Of a DNA stretch of 64,000 bases, positions 7,741 through 16,697 are shown piece after piece. The notes under the pieces were generated by a model. The model searched no databases and had not been told where the DNA came from. It worked only from the letters and a program-made list of their open reading frames with translations. Location: NCBI GenBank assembly GCA_002835675.1, contig PIZR01000002.1, forward strand, positions 783,878 to 847,877. Reading direction: 5' to 3'. The position numbers and the translations under genes were made by a program. Source of the DNA: Bacillus sp. BA3. Lineage in GTDB: Bacteria; Bacillota; Bacilli; Bacillales; DSM-1321. Numbering within the stretch: the stretch's first letter is position 1; every line of letters begins with the position of its first letter.

Positions 7741-10365
7741 TTATTTGGCATCAAACCATGTTGGCCCGAAAGCATAGTCCACTTTAAGGGGCACGTTCAA
7801 TTCAATGGCACTTTCCATTTCCTCCGGGACGATCACTTTAAGGATTTCCAGTTCCTCAGGAGGGGTTTCAAAAATCAATTCATCATGCACCTGAAGAAGC
7901 ATTCTCGTTTTAAGCCCTTCACTTTTCAGGCGCTTATTCATGTTTATCATGGCAAGCTTGATGATATCCGCGGCGCTGCCCTGAATCGGCGTGTTCATTG
8001 CTGTCCGTTCGGCAAAGCTCCTTATGTTGAAATTCCTGCTTGTTATCTCAGGTATATAGCGCCTTCTTTGCATCAGAGTCGTGCTATATCCTTTTTGACG
8101 GGCCTCATGTATGCTTTCTTCCATATATTCCTGAACACCAGGAAAGCTTCTTAAATACTTCTCGATGAACTCTCCAGCTTCTTTTCTTGTGATGCCAAGA
8201 CTTTGCGATAGCCCGTAATCACTTATACCATAAACGATTCCGAAGTTGACCGCTTTGGCATGGCGCCTCATGTTCGAAGTGACTTCCTCTGCCGATACAT
8301 GGAACACATCCATGGCTGTCTTTGTATGGATGTCCATCCCGGCCTGGAATGCTTCCACCAATCCGCTGTCATTGGCGATATGCGCCAGAACGCGCAATTC
8401 GATCTGGGAGTAGTCGGCAGCAAAAATGATCCAATCCTTTTCGGAAGGAATGAAGGCCTGCCTGATTTTCCTTCCTTCTTCCAGTCTGATCGGGATATTC
8501 TGAAGATTGGGATCTGTTGAGCTTAACCTGCCGGTCTGGGTCAATGCTTGGTTGAACCGGGTGTGCACCTTGTCCGTTTTGCCATTGACCACCTTAAGCA
8601 ACCCTTCAATATAAGTGGATTGCAACTTACCAAGCTGGCGATACAATAGTATCTCCTTAACGATATCATGCTTGCTCTCCAGTTTTTCCAGCACATCGGC
8701 TGACGTCGAATAACCTGTTTTGGTTTTCTTCATGACAGGAAGCTCCAACTTTTCAAACAGGATGGCCCCAAGCTGTTTAGGTGAATTGATATTGAACGCC
8801 TCTCCAGCCAAATCAAAAATTCGTGCCTCGATGTTTCTTAAGCGAATGGCTAATTCCTGTCCCATGTTTTTCAGTCGGCCTATATCCACCTTGATTCCCT
8901 GCCATTCCATATTGGCCAGGATTATCGATAGTGGCAGCTCCAGTTCCGTAAATAGGTGAAATTGCTCGAACTCTTGCAGTTTATCGATCATCGGTTCTTT
9001 CAGGGACGAAATCGCCTTCGCTTTTCTGGCGATATGCTCCCTCAATTCCGCTTCCTCAGGTATTTTGCGTTTTGCACCTTTTCCATAAAAAACATCATCC
9101 GTTTCAAGGCAGATAGCACCTTGAGTTTTCGTGATTTCAGCCACTTCGTCCACTGACTCTGCCGGATCCAGGATATAGGATGCCAAAAACACATCAAAAT
9201 CGATGCCTTTTATTTCGACTCCTCGATGGCGAAGTGCCACAACCGTACGCTTCGCATCGAAAACCGTTTTCTTTTTTGTTTCATCCTCTGCCCAGGATTT
9301 AAAGGTCCCGGAATTCAGGGCATCATCTCCATGGAAGTAAAAATGACCTTGTTCATTACTGATGGCGATTCCTATTATATCGGCACGATGATAATTATCT
9401 TCTAAAATTTCAACATACAAAGCACTCTCATCGGCAAACATTCCTTCTGTCATTTCAGCCGAGTGAACCTCAATATTCTCCAGTTCAAGCGGCGCACTTT
9501 CCGTTACATCCAATTTATCGAGCAAAGTCGAAAAGCCAAGCTCTTTATAGAATGAGATGACTCGATCCTGATCCATGCCAGTATACTCAGTCTCGTTTAC
9601 GGAAACTTCAAGCGGCGCTTCCCTCGTTATTGTAGCCAACTCTTTGCTTAATAGGGCCAGGTCTTTATGTTCTTCTATTTTCTCTTTCAATTTCTGTCCG
9701 CTTACCTCATCAATCGACTGCAAAAGGTTTTCAACTGTTTCAAATTGATGCAATAATTTAAGGGCAGTCTTTTCACCAACTCCCGGAATACCGGGAATAT
9801 TGTCAGAGGCATCTCCCATCAGCCCTTTTAAATCAATGATTTGCAAAGGGGAAAGACCGTATTTTTCATGTATATGCTTTGGAGTGTATTCCTCAATTTC
9901 AGTAATCCCCTTTTTCGTGATGGAAACCGTCGTACTAGGGGAGGATAATTGCGTTAAATCCTTATCACCGGAAATGACCTTCACTTCAAAACCATCTTTT
10001 TCCGCTTGCAAAGAAAGCGTACCGATAATATCATCGGCTTCGTAGTTCTCCAGTTCATACCTTTTTATTTGAAAACAATCAAGCAGCTCGCGAATGAAAG
10101 GGAATTGCTCCGATAATTCTGGCGGCGTTTTTTGGCGCCCTCCCTTATATTCTTTAAATGATGCATGTCTGAATGTCGTTTTACCCGCATCGAATGCCAC
10201 AAGTATGTGCGTTGGCTTTTCTTCTTCAAGAATGCGGTTGAGCATCATGGTGAATCCGTACACGGAATTGGTATGGACCCCCTTATCATTATTCAAGAGC
10301 GGAAGCGCAAAAAACGCACGGTATGCTATGCTGTTTCCATCTATTAGTACTAGCTTTTTATCCAA
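7741..10365 (-). CDS. polA: DNA polymerase I
   Basis: Repair and Okazaki-fragment polymerase of 874 residues. The N-terminal 5' nuclease begins LIDGNSIAYRAFFALP and includes DASDNIPGIPGVG. The middle domain is a degenerate 3'-5' exonuclease: the acidic catalytic residues of Klenow are not apparent, as expected for Bacillus Pol I. The polymerase domain carries motif A (DYSQIELRVLAHIA), the O-helix (RRHAKAVNFGIVYGISDYGL) and motif C (LLQVHDELIFE). The start codon is TTG, placed by GGAGGAAG nine bases upstream. It begins the polA-mutM-ytaF-coaE run. Confidence 0.97.
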   Translation of the reverse strand: MDKKLVLIDGNSIAYRAFFALPLLNNDKGVHTNSVYGFTMMLNRILEEEKPTHILVAFDAGKTTFRHASFKEYKGGRQKTPPELSEQFPFIRELLDCFQIKRYELENYEADDIIGTLSLQAEKDGFEVKVISGDKDLTQLSSPSTTVSITKKGITEIEEYTPKHIHEKYGLSPLQIIDLKGLMGDASDNIPGIPGVGEKTALKLLHQFETVENLLQSIDEVSGQKLKEKIEEHKDLALLSKELATITREAPLEVSVNETEYTGMDQDRVISFYKELGFSTLLDKLDVTESAPLELENIEVHSAEMTEGMFADESALYVEILEDNYHRADIIGIAISNEQGHFYFHGDDALNSGTFKSWAEDETKKKTVFDAKRTVVALRHRGVEIKGIDFDVFLASYILDPAESVDEVAEITKTQGAICLETDDVFYGKGAKRKIPEEAELREHIARKAKAISSLKEPMIDKLQEFEQFHLFTELELPLSIILANMEWQGIKVDIGRLKNMGQELAIRLRNIEARIFDLAGEAFNINSPKQLGAILFEKLELPVMKKTKTGYSTSADVLEKLESKHDIVKEILLYRQLGKLQSTYIEGLLKVVNGKTDKVHTRFNQALTQTGRLSSTDPNLQNIPIRLEEGRKIRQAFIPSEKDWIIFAADYSQIELRVLAHIANDSGLVEAFQAGMDIHTKTAMDVFHVSAEEVTSNMRRHAKAVNFGIVYGISDYGLSQSLGITRKEAGEFIEKYLRSFPGVQEYMEESIHEARQKGYSTTLMQRRRYIPEITSRNFNIRSFAERTAMNTPIQGSAADIIKLAMINMNKRLKSEGLKTRMLLQVHDELIFETPPEELEILKVIVPEEMESAIELNVPLKVDYAFGPTWFDAK

Positions 10366-10492
10366 ATCCGTCTTCCTCCAGTCATACAGGTTTATGTAGT
10401 TATAGTTTCTATATAAAAACGCAAAAAGCCGTTCATTTTCCTTCTCTATTCTACCATGAGTAGAAGCGGAAAGAAAAATGACGGCATCAAGG

Positions 10493-11425
10493 TTATTTAG
10501 TATTTCCCATTAACAAGCTGGCATATGGGGAATCCGAAGGAAGAACGATTACAGTTTGATCTCCGATCGTTTTTTTGTAGGATTCTAGAGTCCGGTATAG
10601 TTTATAGAATTCGGGATCTTTGGAAAACGACTTATTATAGATTTTCGCTGCTTCCCCTTCTCCTTCAGCCCTGATCACTTCTGCATCAGCCTCTGCAGTA
10701 GAGAGCAATTCTTTCACTTTCCGATCAGTATCCGCAATGATACGGTTTTTCTTCGCATCACCTTTGGAAAGATATTCTTGCGCTTTCGATTCCCGCTCTG
10801 AAATCATCCTCTTGAAGACGGACGCTTCATTTTCGGCGGGCAGGTCAGTCCGCTTTATCCGGACATCCGTCAAGCTTATGCCATAACTGTCCTTTTGCAG
10901 CAGATCGTTGACTTTTTCGGTTATGCGGTCGTTTAAACTTCCCCTGGATGACTTCTCATCATTGATGATCTCATCATAATTCAGCTGGCCCAGCTCCGAA
11001 CGAACTGCCGAATAGATGAACTCTTCCATTTTCGTTTCGGCATTCTCAAGTGTCCTTGCATTTGTAATCAATTTCTTCGGATCTTCTATTCTCCAAACGG
11101 CATAGTTGTCGATCAGCATCCGCTTTTTATCTTTCGTATTGATTTCCGCTTCTGAAACATCAGAACTCATCTGATACTTCGGCAATGTCACGACACTCTG
11201 AATGAATGGCACCTTCGCTTTCAATCCCGGGGTCTTATCGATCCTTACCACCTCACCGAATTGGCGGACGACTTTATATTCTCCCTCTTTGACGATATAT
11301 ACATTGGTGAAGATGATTAGCAGCAGCGCGATGATAATAATCAGGAAAATGCCGAATCTCACATAGCCCCTCCAATGAAAATTCCCTTTTTTGAGTTCAG
11401 AGAAATCTACTATTTTTCCGCTCAT
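10493..11425 (-). CDS. hflC: SPFH/band-7 protein, HflC type
   Basis: Membrane-anchored prohibitin-like protein of 310 residues. HflC forms a ring with HflK and in E. coli modulates the FtsH protease. One membrane helix lies at about residues 21-45 (FGIFLIIIIALLLIIFTNVY), followed by the band-7 domain (EYKVVRQFGEVVRIDKTPG) and an alanine/glutamate-rich coiled coil (STAEADAEVIRAEGEGEAAK). The ATG overlaps the hflK stop by 4 bp, so the pair is coupled. B. subtilis has no such pair beside polA. The role in this organism is inferred from the family only. Confidence 0.85.
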   Translation of the reverse strand: MSGKIVDFSELKKGNFHWRGYVRFGIFLIIIIALLLIIFTNVYIVKEGEYKVVRQFGEVVRIDKTPGLKAKVPFIQSVVTLPKYQMSSDVSEAEINTKDKKRMLIDNYAVWRIEDPKKLITNARTLENAETKMEEFIYSAVRSELGQLNYDEIINDEKSSRGSLNDRITEKVNDLLQKDSYGISLTDVRIKRTDLPAENEASVFKRMISERESKAQEYLSKGDAKKNRIIADTDRKVKELLSTAEADAEVIRAEGEGEAAKIYNKSFSKDPEFYKLYRTLESYKKTIGDQTVIVLPSDSPYASLLMGNTK

Positions 11426-12465
11426 TGTTTAACGCCCCCTTCCCCTGTCGCTTTTTCTTCCGATCCATTCCCTTTTTTCGTTTCTTCTTCAGGTATAGCG
11501 GCTTCATCAGGGGCAGGAGTTTTTTTCGTTTCCTCCTTTTCAAGCGAGCGAAGCGGCAAGTACTTCATTGTGTTTCCATCATCATTCATAATATAAATCT
11601 CTGCATTCGGCAATACTTCCTCAAGGGTCTCAATAATAAGGCGGTCCTTCGTAATCCCCTTATTGCCCTTATACTCACTGAGTAATTTTTCAAAGACCGC
11701 TACATCCCCGCGGGCAGCTTCCGTACGGGCAGCTTTATCCCCATTAGCCTGAGAAATGAGGGCATCTTTTTCCCCTTCCGCTTCATTCATACGCTTATTT
11801 TCATATTTATCCGCTTCGTTGATTTTCGTATTCGCCGTTTCCCGGGCATCCGTTACATTGGTAAATGCTTTCCGCACTTCTTCATTCGGTAACTCCACGT
11901 CCTGGAGTTTAACCGCAGAAATGGAAATCCCGACATCATATTTCTCCATTAGCTGTGACAATAAATCGCGTACATCCGCTTCGATTTGCGCTTTTCCAGA
12001 TGTAAGGGCATCATCGATTTTCGTGCTGCCGATAATGCTCCGTAATGCAGCTGAAGTCGTATCATATAAAATTTTTTCCGGGTCATCTGCATTGTATAGA
12101 TATTTTGGAGGGTCGGTGATTTTCCACTGAACCACTAGGTCGGCAAGCACAATATTTTCATCACCCGTAATCATTTTGGTTTCACTCGGGTAATTCGTCA
12201 CCTCTCCATCCTCTTCTTTATATCCAAATTTAAGACTGAATGTTTCTTTAGATAATTTCTCAACCGATTGAATGGGCCAAGGCAGTTTAAAGTGAAGTCC
12301 TGGTTCCGTTATCGTCTCCTCCACTTTACCAAACGTCATTATGACAGCTTGATCGGATTCATCAACCGTGTACCAGGTCGATATCGCAACTACACCTAAA
12401 ATTAAAATAAGAAAGACAAGACCTGTGATCGTATATATCCTTTTTAAGCTAACGATATGTATCAC
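11422..12465 (-). CDS. hflK: SPFH/band-7 protein, HflK type
   Basis: Partner of the HflC-type protein. A single helix lies near residues 13-32 (TGLVFLILILGVVAISTWYT). The band-7 domain begins ESDQAVIMTFGKVEETITEPG, and a coiled coil rich in Asn, Glu and Ala follows (MNEAEGEKDALISQANGDKA). A charged, Glu/Lys-rich tail closes the protein. The usual HflK order (anchor, band-7, coiled coil) is kept at 347 residues. The start is uncertain: the only plausible codon is GTG at 12465, which lies directly against the AAGGG site, an unusually tight spacing. Confidence 0.8.
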   Translation of the reverse strand: MIHIVSLKRIYTITGLVFLILILGVVAISTWYTVDESDQAVIMTFGKVEETITEPGLHFKLPWPIQSVEKLSKETFSLKFGYKEEDGEVTNYPSETKMITGDENIVLADLVVQWKITDPPKYLYNADDPEKILYDTTSAALRSIIGSTKIDDALTSGKAQIEADVRDLLSQLMEKYDVGISISAVKLQDVELPNEEVRKAFTNVTDARETANTKINEADKYENKRMNEAEGEKDALISQANGDKAARTEAARGDVAVFEKLLSEYKGNKGITKDRLIIETLEEVLPNAEIYIMNDDGNTMKYLPLRSLEKEETKKTPAPDEAAIPEEETKKGNGSEEKATGEGGVKQ

Positions 12466-12586
12466 CCCTTCTTTGCAGTTATATCTTATTTACGCAAGAA
12501 AGGGCCTAAAGTTTCATGAAAATCAAATATTTTCCTAGAAAAATAGGAAAGAGGAATGGTTCCCGGGGAATATAGCCAAAATTAAA

Positions 12587-12609
12587 AGACAGAGACTATG
12601 TCTCTGTCT
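12587..12609. repeat. Hairpin repeat, left flank of dispersed repeat copy 2
   Basis: AGACAGAGAC, TAT, then GTCTCTGTCT: a perfect 10-bp stem. Twenty bases of it (ACAGAGACTATGTCTCTGTC) recur exactly at 12784-12803, on the other side of repeat copy 2. Confidence 0.85.
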
Positions 12610-12640
12610 AAAGTTTTTAAGGGTTTTGTACAATTGGAAC

Positions 12641-12770
12641 GTTGGGCACTCGCTTTCACGCGGCCGGTCCGCCCTTTGCGCTTAAGGGGACTCCTTGGAC
12701 GGGCTATTCCTACAGGAGTTTCGCTCACCTGTTCCGATCATCTTTGCTTTAAAATTTAGATTGAACTTAT
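12641..12770. repeat. Dispersed GC-rich repeat, copy 2 (diverged)
   Basis: Same orientation and layout as copies 1 and 3. GGGCACTCGCTTTC is near the left end, GGACTCCTTGGACGGGC in the middle, ACAGGAGTTTCGCTCACC toward the right, then a right flank resembling CTTTGN3TAAAATTTAGAT. It is shorter and more mutated than the other copies. It occupies the gap between the hflK start and the phoR end and is enclosed by two copies of a 20-bp hairpin sequence. The rest of 12466-12903 holds no gene that I can support. Confidence 0.7.
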
Positions 12771-12783
12771 ACAAAAAAATCAA

Positions 12784-12803
12784 ACAGAGACTATGTCTCT
12801 GTC
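12784..12803. repeat. Hairpin repeat, right flank of dispersed repeat copy 2
   Basis: An exact 20-bp copy (ACAGAGACTATGTCTCTGTC) of part of the hairpin at 12587-12609, in the same orientation. The two copies are about 195 bp apart and bracket the GC-rich repeat. Confidence 0.85.
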
Positions 12804-12903
12804 AATGTTTAACTCCTTGGATGAGGGGTTGTACAACCATTGTACCCCTTCATTATGAAGTCCGTTTTAAGGAATTGTAAAGGACTTGTAAATAAGAAAC
12901 CCG

Positions 12904-14682
12904 CTACATTTTCCCTTTTAAGCTTTTATTTAAAGTGACTGTAAAAGTCGTCCCTGTTCCAGGTATGCTTTCGACGTTGATTTTACCTTTATGGACTTCA
13001 ATTATATGCTTGACGATTGCCAGACCAATGCCCGTTCCTCCAGAATCGCGGCTCCTCGCCTTATCAATTCGGTAAAATCGTTCAAAGATCCTTGGCAGTT
13101 CTTTTTCTTCGATGCCGATCCCGCTGTCTTGAACTGCAATATCGACCGTCTGTTCATTTTCAATGATACCAACGCTGACCCTGCCGCCATTTGGTGTATA
13201 GGTCAATGCGTTCGTAATCAAATTGATGAAAACCTGTTTGATCCTGTCAGATTCCCCTTCAATGAATACTGGTTCCGGTGATGTTTTAATTTCAAGGGAT
13301 ACTTCTTTTTCCTTCAGCTTGCCTATAAGCATCTCTTGTATTTCGCCAAGTACCTTCGTAATATCCACGACCCCTGCGTTTAAAACGAATTCCTGTTGCT
13401 CCATTTTGGATAAATTCAGAAGCTCCTGAATGAGTTCTTGCAGCCGGTCACTTTCTTTCAGGATAATCGATAAAAAGTGCTTTAGGGTCTTTTCGTCTTT
13501 TAGTGCGCCATCTAACAATGTTTCAGAAAAACCTTTAATGGATGTGATCGGAGTCCTCAATTCATGGGACACATTAGCGACGAAATCCTTTCGCATCTGC
13601 TCGAGCCTTTTCAATTCGGTGATATCATGGAAAATGAGGAGGATCCCCTTCCATTCATCATGATTCCCGATAATGGGAGCCCCGTAAATCTCAAAATGCT
13701 TACGTTCTATGGCAAGCGGTATCTTCACCTGTCGTTTTATCGTTTTTTCCGTTCGAAAGATCTCTTCGATGATGGCTATCACTTCCTGATCTTTAATGAC
13801 CGAATAATATTCCTGAAACAAAAACGTAGCGGCGTTCACATGGAAGCTTTTCTTGAATTCCCGGTTGATTAAGGTCGTATACCCTTTACTGTCTATCAGC
13901 AAGACTCCACTACCGATATTTTCAACAAGCGCTTCCAAACGATCCTGATTCATTTCCCTCGCTACCTCTGTTTCCTGAAGGTTCCTCGCCAATATGTTCA
14001 AGGAAGTTGTCAGCATTCCCGTTTCATCGGAATGCCGCCCGAATGTCCGGGTTCCGTAATTCCCTTTTGCCAGTTCAATGGCTGCCATCGTCGCCTCTTC
14101 GATCGGACGGGTATAATATGAAGTGATTTTGCTCGCAAGCATGAGAATGATGATCAAGGCAACCCCTAAACAAATGATCAATATTTGCCACATTTGTTTA
14201 TTCACTTGATGGATGGCCTCTATTTCATTGCTATGGACGACAAAGCCTTCAATTTCGCCGTCCTTTTCAACCGTCTTCCAATAATAATGGAGGTCCGATT
14301 CCCCTTCGACCACTTCATACCCTTCCCCATGCTTAAGCCCTTTTTCCAATGTTATTTTGCGAAGGACATTAGCGTGGCTTTTAAGTATTTCATTGGATGA
14401 TGTGGAATCGTATAATATTTCCCCACTCTTGGAGAGAATGGTTAAATTCGAATCTAAAAGGGGTGTCAATTTTGCCGTCTTCCCTTTTTCCAAAAAGGAC
14501 TCGATTCCCCCATGCTCCTGAATATATGTAGAAATGAAAAATGTTTCGTTCTGTATACGCTCATTGAACGTTTTAATATAATAACTTTTGAACAAGTGTC
14601 CTAATAAAAAGCCCACGGCCATCAGGACGACCATCACCAATGTGATGAGGGTATATAAGAGCTTTTTACGATAGGTCGTCAT
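12904..14682 (-). CDS. phoR: Phosphate-sensing histidine kinase PhoR
   Basis: Sensor kinase of the phosphate-starvation response, 592 residues (B. subtilis 579). Order of parts: membrane helix at about 8-30; extracytoplasmic PAS-like sensor to about 165; second helix at about 166-185; HAMP; cytoplasmic PAS (about 245-345); HisKA with the phospho-acceptor His in FVANVSHELRTPITSIKG; and the ATPase domain with N box (INLITNALTYTPNGG), G1 (DSGIGIEEKELPRIFERFYR) and G2 (GGTGIGLAIV). It overlaps phoP by 4 bp (ATGA), so kinase and regulator are coupled. Confidence 0.95.
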   Translation of the reverse strand: MTTYRKKLLYTLITLVMVVLMAVGFLLGHLFKSYYIKTFNERIQNETFFISTYIQEHGGIESFLEKGKTAKLTPLLDSNLTILSKSGEILYDSTSSNEILKSHANVLRKITLEKGLKHGEGYEVVEGESDLHYYWKTVEKDGEIEGFVVHSNEIEAIHQVNKQMWQILIICLGVALIIILMLASKITSYYTRPIEEATMAAIELAKGNYGTRTFGRHSDETGMLTTSLNILARNLQETEVAREMNQDRLEALVENIGSGVLLIDSKGYTTLINREFKKSFHVNAATFLFQEYYSVIKDQEVIAIIEEIFRTEKTIKRQVKIPLAIERKHFEIYGAPIIGNHDEWKGILLIFHDITELKRLEQMRKDFVANVSHELRTPITSIKGFSETLLDGALKDEKTLKHFLSIILKESDRLQELIQELLNLSKMEQQEFVLNAGVVDITKVLGEIQEMLIGKLKEKEVSLEIKTSPEPVFIEGESDRIKQVFINLITNALTYTPNGGRVSVGIIENEQTVDIAVQDSGIGIEEKELPRIFERFYRIDKARSRDSGGTGIGLAIVKHIIEVHKGKINVESIPGTGTTFTVTLNKSLKGKM

Positions 14683-15398
14683 TCTTTTTTAGGCTCCTCA
14701 AGCTTATACCCCAAGCCCCTTATCGTTTTAATATAGAGAGGTTTTTTTGTATCTTTCTCTATTTTTTCACGAAGATGGCTGATATGGACATCGACGATCC
14801 GTGAGTCTCCCGCGAAATCATAATTCCATACCGCACTGAGCAGTTGATCCCTGGTCAGTACTCTTCCTTTATTCTTCGCCAAGTATAAAAGTAATTCAAA
14901 TTCCTTTGGAGTCAATTCTAATTGCTGTTCATCAAAGAATGCTTCGTATCGTTCCGGGAACACTTTCAATTCCCCTAATTTCAAGAGACCATCTTCCTGA
15001 TCCTGACTTGACTCACTTCCGTTCGATTGCAACTGGGATCTTCTTAAAATGGCTTTAATCCGGGCCACTACCTCCCTGGGACTAAATGGCTTGGTCAAGT
15101 AATCATCCGCACCTAGTTCCAGTCCCAGCACCTTGTCAAATTCATCGTCCTTAGCTGTCAGCATCAAGATCGGTATATTGATTTTTTGCTGGCGAAGCTG
15201 CTTACATACTTCAAGCCCGTCCATTTTAGGCAGCATCAAATCCAATACCACTAAATCGGGGCGTATATCCACGGCAGCCTCCAGCCCTTGTTCTCCATCC
15301 AAAGCTGTGATAACCGTATAGCCTGATTGTTCTAAATTGTACTGAAGTAAGGTAACTATTGATTGCTCATCATCCACTACGAGAATTTTCTTTGACAT
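14679..15398 (-). CDS. phoP: Phosphate response regulator PhoP
   Basis: OmpR-family response regulator of 239 residues, partner of PhoR. The receiver domain has the acidic pocket (VVDDEQSI), the phospho-acceptor Asp in LVVLDLMLPKMDG (about residue 53), and the conserved Thr and Lys (MLTAKDDEFDK, YLTKPFSPREV). The winged-helix DNA-binding domain ends VDVHISHLREKIEKD and IKTIRGLGYKLE. AGGAGG precedes the ATG. The gene follows the citZ-icd-mdh operon and an intrinsic terminator, the standard Bacillus arrangement. Confidence 0.96.
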   Translation of the reverse strand: MSKKILVVDDEQSIVTLLQYNLEQSGYTVITALDGEQGLEAAVDIRPDLVVLDLMLPKMDGLEVCKQLRQQKINIPILMLTAKDDEFDKVLGLELGADDYLTKPFSPREVVARIKAILRRSQLQSNGSESSQDQEDGLLKLGELKVFPERYEAFFDEQQLELTPKEFELLLYLAKNKGRVLTRDQLLSAVWNYDFAGDSRIVDVHISHLREKIEKDTKKPLYIKTIRGLGYKLEEPKKE

Positions 15399-15572
15399 TA
15401 GATCCTCCTGAATTATGTATTACCCAAAAGACCAATTCCTTGGTCTACTCATCCAATTCCATTATAAAGAATATTATATGAAAATTACACATAAAAAAAA
15501 CTGAAATAAAGTTATTCCTATCTTCAGCAGGGAAATTATAAGTTCCAGGATTCTTTTGAAGCGGATTAAAAA

Positions 15573-15623
15573 ACTGCCCGAGTCGGAAAAGGCCTTGGCC
15601 TGTTATTCCAATATCCGGGCAGT
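15573..15623 (-). terminator. Terminator after mdh
   Basis: On the minus strand ACTGCCCG and CGGGCAGT pair around a loop that contains a smaller AGGCC/GGCCT hairpin, followed by six T residues. It separates the TCA operon from phoP. Confidence 0.75.
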
Positions 15624-15639
15624 CTATAGATGATCTCTC

Positions 15640-16575
15640 TTATTGAAGGACTTGCATAACAGCTTTAACTGATTCGACTGATTTCGAAAGTGCAGCCTTT
15701 TCATCTTCAGTCAAATCAAGTTCGATGATTTGTTCAATACCGTTTGCACCAAGTACAGTCGGCACTCCTAGGTAAATACCTTCAAAGCCGTATTCACCTT
15801 CAAGATAAGCGATGGATGGAAGAACGCGACGTTGGTCTTTAAGTATTGCTTCAGCCATTTCCACAAGAGATGCAGCTGGTGCATAATATGCGCTTCCGTT
15901 TCCAAGAAGGTTTACGATTTCTCCGCCGCCAGTGCGGGTACGAGCTACTATTGCTTCTAAACGATCTTGAGGAATCAATGTTTCCAAAGGAATTCCGCCT
16001 GCATAAGAGTAACGCACTAGAGGTACCATATCGTCTCCGTGTCCGCCAAGTACGAAACCAGTTACATCTTTAACGGATAAGTTTAATTCTTGAGCTACGA
16101 AAGTGCGGAAACGAGCTGTATCAAGTACACCTGATTGACCGATAACGCGTTCTTTAGGGAAACCAGATTCTTTGTATACAGTGTAAGTCATTGCATCTAC
16201 AGGGTTAGTCAAAACGATGATTGTTGTATTAGGGGAATATTTAACTACTTCTTTTGTTACTGATTTCATGACCTTTTGGTTAGTTTGAACTAAGTCGTCA
16301 CGGCTCATGCCGGGCTTACGGGCAATTCCGGCTGTGATGATCACTACATCGGAATCAGCAGTTTCTGCATAGTCGGATGTACCGGTGATATTAGCATCGA
16401 AACCTAGAACAGGTCCTGCTTCCGCCATATCAAGGGCTTTACCTTTTGTAGGGTTTTCAGCTTGCGGAATATCAACCAAAACGATATCACCAAGTTCTTT
16501 TTGAGCTGCCAGGAATGCTGCTGTAGCGCCAGTGAATCCGGCACCTACCACTGTGATTTTTTTACGTTTAGACAT
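15640..16575 (-). CDS. mdh: Malate dehydrogenase
   Basis: NAD-dependent oxidation of malate to oxaloacetate in the TCA cycle. The 311-residue protein has the nucleotide-binding [16 protein letters not shown], the adenine-side LVDIPQ with its Asp, the substrate-binding Arg in [16 protein letters not shown], and the proton-relay His in [13 protein letters not shown]. The pattern is of the LDH-like MDH group typical of Bacillus. AGGAGG precedes the ATG. It is the last gene of citZ-icd-mdh. Confidence 0.96.
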   Translation of the reverse strand: MSKRKKITVVGAGFTGATAAFLAAQKELGDIVLVDIPQAENPTKGKALDMAEAGPVLGFDANITGTSDYAETADSDVVIITAGIARKPGMSRDDLVQTNQKVMKSVTKEVVKYSPNTTIIVLTNPVDAMTYTVYKESGFPKERVIGQSGVLDTARFRTFVAQELNLSVKDVTGFVLGGHGDDMVPLVRYSYAGGIPLETLIPQDRLEAIVARTRTGGGEIVNLLGNGSAYYAPAASLVEMAEAILKDQRRVLPSIAYLEGEYGFEGIYLGVPTVLGANGIEQIIELDLTEDEKAALSKSVESVKAVMQVLQ

Positions 16576-16697
16576 GTTATTTCCTCCTTAAAATATATAA
16601 ATACTTTTGGAATACTTTTAACATTCTCTTGAAAATATATATAAGCCTCCTGGAAAAGCAGCCCGTTCAGGCACTTTTCCAGAAAGCATACAATGAA

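Noticed and set aside
7621-8154. 177-codon plus-strand frame over the polA end and mutM start
   Set aside because: Antisense to two confirmed genes; composition typical of a shadow frame.
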